A DNA stretch of 64,000 bases from Amphibalanus amphitrite. Its lineage: Eukaryota; Arthropoda; Thecostraca; Balanomorpha; Balanidae. The notes below the pieces were generated by a model. It saw nothing but the letters and a program-made list of their open reading frames with translations. It ran no database searches and was not told where the DNA came from. Both the position numbers and the translations under genes were made by a program. The stretch spans positions 434,001 through 498,000 of the forward strand of contig NW_024881595.1 of assembly GCF_019059575.1 (NCBI RefSeq). The letters run 5' to 3'. Positions 54,648 to 64,000 of the stretch are shown in pieces. How positions within the stretch are numbered: the first letter of the stretch is position 1; the number at the start of each line of letters is the position of its first letter.

Positions 54648-57600
54648 CCGCGGGTGGCAACTAGCTCGAACGGTGTCTGGAAGTAGCTCGGTCGACCTGT
54701 AAGACGGCGCGGCGCCGGCGCTGCCCGCCCGCCGGCCGACGCACATCCGTCAAACGGGCCGACGCGAGGCGGGTCTCGCGGAAACGGTGGCGGTGGAGGG
54801 GAGGATTGGGGTCTGGAGTAGAGCAGACCGGGCAGAGCGGAGCCGGTGAGGGCTCGAAGACCGGCGGGCCCACACTTGTTTTCAGCGCGGGTGGCGCGCG
54901 CCGTGAGGACGCCCCTCTCATCAGGGCCGTTCGCGCGACACCGATCCTGACGAGGAATGCCCCGGGGGCGCCCTAATTGCCGGCGTCTCGCGCGGTCTGT
55001 GACGGCGTCCGGGCGGCGGCGGCGGCGGGGGCGGGGGCGGGTGGCGACCGGTCCATACCTGTCAGCGCGCCCGGCGGCACCCGGGTGGTCCTCAGCGCCG
55101 GCGGCACGCTGTTTACAATCGGCCTACAAATTGGTAAATTGATACTTGCGGCACGGAGACGGTGCCGAATTAATGAGCACCGAGTGGGCGGTGGGGAGAC
55201 CGAGTCGCCACCAGCGCCGGCGGCGTGCATACAACTGTAGCGCGGCGAGCTGTGTGTCCAGCGGTCTGCTATCGGCCGTGTCACCGCCCGTCGCTCCGAT
55301 CGACCCCCCGCGGCGCCCTCCCCTCCCCCTGTGGTGGTGGGGGCGCCGGAAGGCATCATGGGTGACGTGTTGGACGGCACCGACGCCGCCCCGGTGGTCC
55401 TGCAAGCTGCAGACGGGGAGCTGTGACCGGACACGGTACAGGTCGCCCCTGTCCGCTACCCTGTCCCTCCCTCCCTCTCTCCCTCTCTCCCTCTGCCCGA
55501 CTCAGATCCGGATCGGTGGTTGTGCATGTGCAATGAACGACTCCCTGTTTCATAAGGCTCGATCGACAAACACTCGGCAGAAACTGCTTTGATATCGAAT
55601 ACTGACCTGGCCAAGTGCAAATAAAGAAAATCAATGAAGTTATTCATACGCATAGATGTTCTTCTTCAAGATAATCTTATCCTCAAGTGTTACGATGATT
55701 TGTTTTGTATTTCAAGACGGTAGTTTCATCGATTCATTTTCATGAGCCGTCCCCGGCCGGCCGGTGACACTGTACCATGGGCCGCTCTGCAGGTGGCCGG
55801 TGGCTGTCCCTCGCCCCACCTGCAGATGCACCCGTAACCCGCTCTCTCGGCACAGCGCGGCCAACAATCATATTTCAGCACGGCGTCTGTCGGGGTGCGC
55901 CCTGCTCGGACCGACACGGACCTCTGTCAGTCGGACCGAGTCATGGTCAGCCTGTCACCCATGGGCCCGCCGCCGCCCGAACGGCCGGAACCTGCCGCGG
56001 CCGCACCAGCGACGCCGGTGGTCCGCCCCGAGCCGTCGCGTGCACGCCCCACCTCTCCTCGCCCCGGACTCGCTCGGCTCGCCCGGGACTCGCCCGGCTC
56101 GCCTCTCCCGGCCTCGCTCTGCGGGCGGCTGCCGGTCGCCGGTCGCCACTCGCCGGGACGCTGTGTTGCTGGCTCAGGGGACGCCTCGGCGTCCGCCGTG
56201 ACCCCAGCACGAGACATGAGACACGGGCCACGAGTGACGAGACACTGCCCACGAGGCAGCGCGAGTGACGGCGCGGCGCCGGCGGCCCGACAGCGCCTCA
56301 CGGGGGGCGCCGCGAGCCGCTACTTTACGAAGCTGTTGTGCCGACACGGTGCAGGCGATTCGCGCACCCCAGCTGCGCGTCCAGTGTCGCCCATTAGTTT
56401 GTGAGACCGTTACTGTCTCCGGTAGGGGTTTAGGGAAATAGATATAACGCACCACTCAGCCGCGAGCGGCGTGACATGCTGGAGAACACGAGGAGTTCTC
56501 GGCACGGTGCCGTGGGGTTCTCCCAGCGTCTCAGGTCGAGTGATCTCCTGAGCCAACAGGAACTACCCACACCGGTAGGTTAGAGGGAATACGATCGCCC
56601 TTACAGTTGAGACACCGCCTCGGCTACCGTAGTCGGCCGAGAGATGACCCGACATCAGAGCCAGCCGCCGCCGCGCCGGTGCTGCCGGCGCACTCTGACG
56701 GCCCGGAGGGAGGGGTGACGGACGGGGGAGGGGAGGGGCGGCCCCAGTACCCGTATCGATATCATTGCTCGTCTGAGGACGTCCGTCACGGGGCCTGGCA
56801 GTCGTCGGCCGGCCGGCGGCGCCGTGTGCTTATTTATGGGCGGCCGGGCTGCGTCCGATCAGGAGGACCGACCGCCGCAGTCGGCGCCGCGCGCGTCACA
56901 GCAGCTCGCCGCCGCACTCCGAGGTGTTGAGAGGTGGCTGGGGCGTCCCTACCGACCCCCATCGGACCGCGGCCGCCCCCGCCCCCTCCCCGCCACCGGC
57001 CGCCCGCCGCTTTACTGCCCGGCCCACCGCCGTATCGCCAAATCACAGCCGAGTAAATTAGCACGACGGCTCGACTTGGAATGCAGCCGTCCGGGGACAA
57101 TACCTGTGTCCACAGGTCGGTTCGCTGGTAAGGTGGGCACCGCGTGGTCCCGGCCGACGCCAATTTGTCACAGGGCCGGGTCGACCCTAAAACGTTTACC
57201 GCCCAGTGATTGGGACCCGCGGAGGAGGGGGAGGGAGGGGACGACGTGGTGTATCGACTAACAAGGTGACGAGCCGTCAACGCCGGCCGACCGGCCGCGA
57301 TTGACGGCCCCTGGGAACGGACGGACGGACGGAGAGCTCACCTGGCCACCCGTCGTCCCGTGTCCTGTCGTCCGGGGACAGCCCGTCGAGCGAAACACCG
57401 ATACAACGCCAACGCTGGCGGCCGGCGGTGACAGCGGAGGACACGAGAAACAGCGCGGCGAAATATCGGCCCGTCGGCCCCCAATGCGCCGATCGAGGAC
57501 GCTGCGCCGGTACAGCTTTGTTTACGCTGCGCCGGACAGTGTTGGCCCACCTCCTGCCTCGAAAATAGCGTCGTTAAACGGCGGGATGCGCCATGTTCGC

Positions 57601-59931
57601 CGCTGCGCCACTCTGCGCACGGCCGCGCCGTCAGCTGTCTGAGTGGACGTCTGTCTCTGTGGCACAATGCTGGCGCGGTTCGGGCGAGCTGGGCGCACAG
57701 ATGTTGACTGCGTTTGGCCGCGGGCTCGACGAGCGGCGTCGGCTAGTCTGCGCTGCCAGTCGTGCAAATGAGGGTCTGACACGGACCGCCGGGGGGCGGG
57801 GGCTGTCGGACTGGGGAGGGGGACCGACGCGGGGAGGGCTGGGAAGGCGGACAGCGGCCCGCCCCCGCGCTCCCCGGTGACAGGCCTCTCCCGGTGACAG
57901 CAGGGAGCAGTCAGCTCATTGACAGGCTGTGTATGAGAGCTGGGCACGTCCGGCACAGAAGGCACCGATCCAGAACAGAGACAGGCCGGCGCGGCGCGCA
58001 CAGAGCGGCGCAGCGGGCTGGCCGCCGACAGCCGACGCGTCGCCCCCAGTTAATTGTGCGCCGTCAATGGAGCGATGTTGTCGGAGCGCGCCCAGATGGG
58101 CTGACCGTCCGGCGGCTCCCCCGCTGTGCAGTAACTGGCCCGGAGTCGCTGAAAAATGTCACACGCCGTCCGACAGGCCGCCCGCCGCGCGCCGGAGAGT
58201 CGGACTGCGCGGACGGCCGGCCGCACCTGCCGCCGCTGCAGACGAGCCTCCCGCCTGTGTGCGCCGGCCCGTCTGCTGCCGCCGTGTATGTTTGTATGAG
58301 AGCGGCGACTGTTTGTGTGCGTGTGTGCAGCAGCGTTGCTGTATGCGTCACTACGCGTCACTCGCTCCACTGCATCCGCGCACTGACGGCTTCTTACAGA
58401 AGGCGCAATTACGGCTCGGCGCGGCGTCGGCTGCACCCGTTGGTGACGACATTCATCAGACTCGGCTCTGCCGGTGTCGTCCGTATCGGACCATCGTCAC
58501 CCCCCGCGCGGGCCGTTTTCACAACATTGGCTCGAGCGCGGCGCCGCCGCCGCCGCCGCTCATTAGGGAGCATTGTGGCGGCCCGCGACGCGGTCATGCC
58601 ACGTTCAGCCGGTTAGCTCCGATAAATTGAACTGAGAGTGAATCTGGGCGCGTGGAGAGCCGGTGAGCGCAGTGAGAGCCGCCGAGTGAGCGCGGCATAG
58701 TGGGATGATGAGCTGGGGGCCGCGGCTGGTGATAAATCGGGGCCGCTAAGCAGGCTACCGGAAAAGGCACGACCGCTCCTCGGCAGCATATCAACTCGGC
58801 GCGCCGGCAGGCTTGTTGTCGCCTCTCTCGGCGAGAGATGCCAGTGCAGTGGCACGTTAAAGCTGCCGGCTCCAGCACCTTCCTCAAGGCTGCAACGTGG
58901 CGCGACGCGACGAGGCACGGCGCGGCGTGGCAATCGACGCGCGCAGGGCGCAGATGAGCTCTCGAGTTTCGTCTCTGTGGGGTGGCGCGCGCTGGATAGG
59001 TGTCGCACGTCGGCCGGCAGCTCTACCGCGAGTATTTGTTTGATTTTCGAGCGGCGCCTCGTGACTGCAGACTCTGCGGTCTGAGGGCCGGCCCCTGGCG
59101 CTATCGCAGTTCAAAGTGACCGCCCGCGCCGCTGACGATGGCCCGGCCGCCGTCGCCGCCGCTGCAGACGACGGTATGCAGTGATGGTTGAGAAGTGACC
59201 TCTCCTCCGTCGCCGACATGTCACAGCGGCCGCCGGCCAGCCGGGTGACGAGGATGACCTAATTGGCCGCGGGCACCTCGAAGGCGAACTTGGTAACCGC
59301 GCGCGCGTGGATGGCCGACGGACCTCGCCGCTGAATCCCGCCCGGTGTAGCGTTGTGCGCTCGCGTGTCTGCTGCTGTGCGCGGCTGCTGCTGCCGAGGT
59401 GGCCTCAGGCTTCGTGGTCCGACCTGCGCATTATCACGTCGTGAAATGCTCAGTCCGATCATTGCGGACGGTAATTGCTGGCCGAGGCGGGCCGCCGCTG
59501 GGTGGCAGGCCGCCCCGTCCCCGCCGCCGCCGCCGCGCCGGTCGGTGGACGCCATCCGTCCCCTCCCGGGCGTTGCACGCGGCCGCCCAGCTCGGCAAAA
59601 TAATCATTATATTCAAATTCGTCGCTATCCATCAACGGGACGGCGCCGGCAGCGCCGCACGGTGGCCCCGGGGCGAAACTGGAGCGGGGCGAAACAGGCG
59701 CGAGCAGGCGATATCGGCGCAGCGGGCGCGCCGCCTCGGCCGCTGATGGAGCGAGTCGAACCAGAAATGATAGTTCGGTCGGCGCGTTGGGCCCGTATTA
59801 GCCGCTGTGTTAATCTGTGATAATAACGGCCGCGCGCTAATCTCTTGTAATGACGGGTTCGCGATCGGGCCGTGTCGGTGCTGAGACGGCGCGCCGGCGA
59901 CCGCCCAGAAGGCGGTCATCCATCTCGAACC

Positions 59932-59980
59932 TCCGCCCGGAGCCGCCCGGAGTCGCCCGGAGCCGCCCGGAGACCGCCCC
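59932..59980. repeat. 10-bp GC-rich tandem repeat
   Basis: About five copies of CCGCCCGGAG-type units lie in CpG-rich intron 2. Confidence 0.8.
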
Positions 59981-62606
59981 GGGCCCACCGCGTCACGCTG
60001 TGACCGGCCGCCCCGTCACGTCACCTCCGTTACATCACGTCACGTCACGGCAAGGCACCGGCTGCCGTTATGCTAATGTTGCTTCCGTCGGTGGCTTCGG
60101 GCGGTGGTGGGTCGGTCGGTGGGCGCAGTCCAAACACCTGTCGACGAGACTGGACGGATGGTCGGTCAGCGTGGGAGGGGCCCAGATGACACCGCCTCTG
60201 CCCACCGTCTGCCGTTCCACCGCCCACCGCGCCGCCACTGGTCTTACCACCACTGTTCCGCTGTTCTACCGTTATACTCGTATACCTACCCAACGTCCAC
60301 CGCTTCGAAGTTCACCGTCTACTGTCTACTGCCCATCGCCCTCTACGGCCATCACTTGGTGCCATTGGAAGAAACAGACCGTCTTCCTGTTGCCGTTGGT
60401 CTTTTGGCCCTTGTCTCTCTGTTCTGTAGCCACCCGCAGTGCGTGTTTATTCTCTGACACCGTTCCCGGCACGCTCCCCACCCCGGGCTCATGTTCCTCC
60501 TGTCCTGAGCGGCGCTCTCTGGGCCGATCCTCCACTCGGGAGAGCCGGCCGTGGCGTGTTCCTCCGCCTCCCGAGTGATCGCTCTTTGTCCGCGGCCGCC
60601 GGGGAGGAGCCCGCCGCCGAGAAGCTGGTCGGCCGGCGCTAAATAACGCCCGCTGTCGAATAAATTAGCCAAAATAGTGATCAACAAGTCATTAGGGGCA
60701 CCGCAGCGCGGCCGGCGGCAGGATTTACACGGCTCCGCGCCGTCTCGCCCGGCGCGCGGGCCGCACGCGCGTGCCGCGCCGCCGGCTGTGCGTTCACGCA
60801 TGGGGCGTCGGAGCCGACGGCCCCGCCCCGTCCGCCGCGGGGGTCGTCGACGCCGACGGTGACGTCGCCGCGTCTGCGCCGGCGCCGACCGTCAATGGCG
60901 GCGCGCGACGGCGTCTCAGCCCGCCGGCCGCGCACAATTATGGTGGGCGCGCTGTCGTGATAGGAATTATTTGGCGTTTAATTGTGTCGGTGTAAAATAT
61001 GGACCAATACGTGCGGCCGGTGTTCCGGGCTGCCGCCGCCGCCCGCCAGGTTTTTGCTGACGGCTGCTGTCACGCAAGCCGCCGGCGTTTGCGGCACTTG
61101 TGGCTTGATGCGGACCGCGTTTGCCGCATGGACCGCGGCAAAATTGGCTGGTAATTAGAGATGGTATTAGGTGTAGGCTGGTGGGTGGGGAGCGGAATCA
61201 AGTGGTATCTGTCCAATGGGATTTATTTCAACTGTTTTGTAACGGATGGGAGGCACGTAGCTGTAAAAAGTAAGCGTGCATTACCTCCCTTGAAGCAGCA
61301 AGTGGCGTTAGAACTGCAGGCCGTGTTGAGGTAGCGCGCCGCGCGGGTTATAATTACAACTTCCGCAGTACGTGTATAAGTGACAGCTGTCCCATTCCTG
61401 CCATGGTAGGCATAGCACAGCGCCATAGCTGTCGCGGTGGGCGGTGACGAAGCCGGCACTGGTGCGGACAACGCACGCCAGGGCCGAGTAACAAGCCGTG
61501 ATAAATTCACCTGAAATATGCTTCTGATAGCAATGAGCGAACGATGACGATCTCACCATAAATCGCCGGAATAATAGCGCACCGGCGGCCCTAAATTATG
61601 ACTGTTCGTGCTCACCTGAGCGGCGCCGACGAAAATTGTTTCAGATTATGGTCGGCGTATATCATAAACAGCGTCGAGTGCCCATATGTTGGCGGTCTCA
61701 CATCATTATTGCTGGCAGAAACAAAACTTTTGGCGCTAATTTAATAGTGCGCCGCGCCGCCGGTGGCCGACGGGCACGGAAGCGCCGCCGCAGAGGGCTC
61801 GTTTGAGCCGGGCTCACCGCCGCAGCCGGTGGCAGCCGAGACCGCCCGCCGCGCCGTGCCGTGCCGTGCCGTGCCACGTCCGGTCGCCGGCTCACGGCGC
61901 ATCGGACTGCTCAGCGCCGGCCGCGAATCCTCTCTGTCGCCTTGTCGCATCACTCATGCGGTGTATTCACTATTCATGTGCGGGCGGCGGCGGCGGCGGC
62001 GCGGTTGGCGGCTGGTGGCGGCGACGGTAGCTCCGCGCTGGACGTTACTAATCCTTTGCCCACCGGCCTCCCGCCCATAATTTCTCACCGGTGCGGAGCG
62101 TCACACTGCATGCATATAAGATCGCTCATACGCGCCAGCGCGACGCTTTCCGAATTAATAACTTTATGCAAACGTGGCGTTGCAGCCATCCATCGGGCCG
62201 TGAGCGGTTCGCTGCGGGGGTCTGCGCCCTGTCACCACTGGTGAGCCCACCGCGCTGCCGCCGCCGCAAAGTCAACAACTTTTTACCAGTCGCGTCATAA
62301 TTCGCGAGCAGATTCACCGGTGTGTGGCACGGCTCGACTTTGGGCCGCGGCGGATGAACATACCCAAAGCCGTGGCGGCGACCCGGTCGGCGGATGAGCG
62401 GCCAGCGGGGGTCGCCGCTGGGTGTGAGCGCGCGGCTGCATTGACAAATGGCGCGGCGCCGCCGAGCGGACGCGTCGCGGACGTCCCGCCGGCGCGAGCC
62501 GCCCTGACGGATGGCCGCTTACGGGCGCGGAATCCGGCGGCGCGCATTCCGCGCTGGCTGTGTCCATTTGTCGGCCCGTCCGGCCGGCCCGAGCCGCTGT
62601 CCGCTG

Positions 62607-62757
62607 GCCCGGCTGTCCGGCGCTACTGTTCGGGAGGGCGCACTGTTAGAGACTGCTGTTTAGTTGTTCGTAGGTGTTGTTCGCTGCCCGGCTGTCCGGA
62701 GCTACTGTCCGGTCGCCCAGCTGTCCGGAGCTGCTGTCGGTCTGCTGTCCGGAGCAA
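62607..62757. repeat. Degenerate GCTGTCCGGAGCTACTG minisatellite
   Basis: Four to five imperfect copies of a CTGTCCGG-containing unit of about 24-29 bp are interleaved with unrelated sequence. Confidence 0.6.
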
Positions 62758-64000
62758 GTTTGTCGGCATCGTTAGCACCGGAGCGTCGCTGTCGTCGCCG
62801 CCGTCGGCAGCGGCACGTCACTGTCGCCGCTCGTTATGCGGAACACGGTCCGTTCTGACAGCTGGCCTCGCGAGGGACGACACCTCTGCTGCCTGGGTGC
62901 TGGCGCAGAGGCGGTGCCGCTTCTGGAGGTTTGGTAGATCGTCTCGAACGACTCGTTTGCCTTTCAAAAGTCACTGCCCCGGCTTGGTACCAATGAGGCT
63001 AGAACAAAGGCACCGATATGTCATTTCATGTCATCACTGCAGTTTTCGTCATCACAATTCACAAGTGCTTATGCAGGCTGCAACAACACAACACCTCTTT
63101 ATGGTTTAGCATCGTCACGAGCAGAGGTATAATTTTCTGCTATGTAGCCCGGCAAATGTCGCACGTCCTTCCCAGCGCTGAATGGGCTCGGCGGGGCGGC
63201 CGGACGACCGCCGCCGCTGTCGCTAGGTCAGAACCGGGCGCAAAAACACGGCGACAATAGCAGATACTTGCCTCCGTCAGCGCCCGCGCGCTGCTCTCGC
63301 TAAGCAGCTTACATGCACGGCTGACAAAACTACAGTGGAGCGGTGCAACACGCCGTGCTGGTGGTAAGACGGCCGGCAGAGCTCGGCGCTGAGGCGGAGT
63401 TTGAACCCTGAGCTGGCCGGCCTCTGAGTCTAGAACTTGTCCTTTGTCGCGTTCGTGTAGGGCCGGCCGACATAGCGCAACATTGACAGTCTTGTCCCCA
63501 AACCTGGAAATTTGGAATAATAATGGCCCAGCGTCGGTTCAATTATTCCGCAGACATTTTGGCCTTCATCGTGCTGTAATGTCTGCTCAGCAGGTCATCA
63601 TTAATTCAGAGAACCCATTAATCTGCTAAAGCTCGGCGGTTGGGCGACCACCGCTGCTGTCGCCGCTGGAGCCTGGAGCTGCCGTGCACGAACATTGGCA
63701 ACTGGACAGCGGCGGCGGCGGCAGGGTTAGGGGGAGGGGGGGGGGGGGCGGTGACACAGCGGTGGCGACGGTGGACATTGCCGGCGGCGACGGTATAGGC
63801 GGTGGACAGGATGCGGTGGGCGGGAAGACGGTGGCAGCTGGCAAGGACGACGAATATATTCTGCTACCATTGCAATGGTATTCGTGCAGCCCAATAAACA
63901 GCCATAATGCATTGGCTGTTTGTTGGGGCCAGATATTCTCACAGTGTCGGTAAAGCTCACAGTGTCGGTAAAGGAATGAAGACCATTGTTTCATTTCGGG

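Larger units (their letters stand above)
52269..64000 (+). other. Start of intron 2 of the T-box gene (over 11.7 kb in the window)
   Basis: I looked for the next T-box segment (Arg-Met-Phe-Pro-Thr and onward) and did not find it, so exon 3 is beyond 64000. The stretch is very CpG-rich from 54050 to 60950 and again at 61700-62830. Long frames there occur on both strands and look like chance. AT-rich motif clusters in GC-rich DNA recur, for example near 61560-61760 and 62130-62170. Confidence 0.7.

Noticed and set aside
55764-56404. Several long + and - frames in intron 2
   Set aside because: They are Pro/Arg/Ala-rich in all phases, as expected from stop-poor CpG-rich DNA. None has a domain or plausible splice structure.
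57894-58630. Two overlapping frames of over 230 codons on the + strand
   Set aside because: Two long frames in different phases over the same DNA, both Arg/Pro/Ala-rich, indicate a composition effect and not a gene.
63340-63480. tRNA-like box B on the minus strand (GGTTCAAACTCC)
   Set aside because: I could find no box A at a sensible distance and no cloverleaf or A-tail. It may be an old SINE scrap but is not supportable.
52269-64000. Search for exon 3 of the T-box gene
   Set aside because: No segment encoding the conserved Arg-Met-Phe-Pro continuation with a matching acceptor was seen, so exon 3 is placed beyond the window.
1-64000. CRISPR arrays, bacterial operons, replication origins
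   Set aside because: No regularly spaced identical repeats, ribosome-binding sites or prokaryotic gene packing exist. The window is eukaryotic.

Overview
The window is metazoan nuclear DNA. It has intron-split coding sequence with canonical GT/AG junctions, tRNA genes with internal Pol III boxes, several eukaryotic transposon classes, and GC- and CpG-rich islands set in AT-rich non-coding DNA. The only host protein-coding gene I can identify firmly is the 5' part of a Tbx20-family T-box gene (arthropod midline/H15), on the + strand. Exon 1 (38995-39130) carries an eh1-type motif and exon 2 (51986-52268) carries the start of the T-box; the two join in phase across a 12.9 kb intron. Exon 3 is not in the window, so intron 2 exceeds 11.7 kb. 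The gene, together with a split-direct-repeat (PAT-like) DIRS retrotransposon, points to an invertebrate, probably an arthropod. A crustacean such as a barnacle is my guess only.

Layout: 1-6.7 kb is non-coding and holds a 942-bp terminal-inverted-repeat element with GGGGTAAGACGG-type ends and a 1,181-bp TTAA-flanked piggyBac-like non-autonomous element loaded with AGGTCA motifs. 6,699-14,927 is a complete Ty3/gypsy LTR retrotransposon: identical 317-bp LTRs, GCCG target duplication, tRNA-Leu-type primer site, intact gag and pol joined by a textbook -1 frameshift signal, and a broken env-like region. 16,033-20,477 is a PAT-like DIRS element with A1-ORFs-B1-A2-B2 architecture and an unexplained 88-bp direct repeat outside both ends. 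21,366-22,184 is an 819-bp element with TA target duplication, roughly 200-bp inverted repeats and a captured transposase helix-turn-helix fragment. 22.2-38.6 kb is a gene desert with one initiator tRNA-Met gene (27262-27333, - strand), CpG-rich islands, enhancer-like stretches and one candidate small secreted repeat peptide (36790-37008, - strand).

38.6-64 kb is the T-box locus: a GC-rich promoter region, exon 1, intron 1 (a 58-bp palindrome, a GGCTGTGGCGG minisatellite, purine microsatellites, two near-identical TCF-plus-helper-like sites, a tRNA-derived SINE), exon 2, and the start of intron 2.

How the parts relate: a developmental transcription-factor gene lies in a large non-coding territory that probably contains its enhancers, and at least five mobile elements have landed in that territory. 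Most long reading frames in the GC-rich parts are chance frames and are not annotated.
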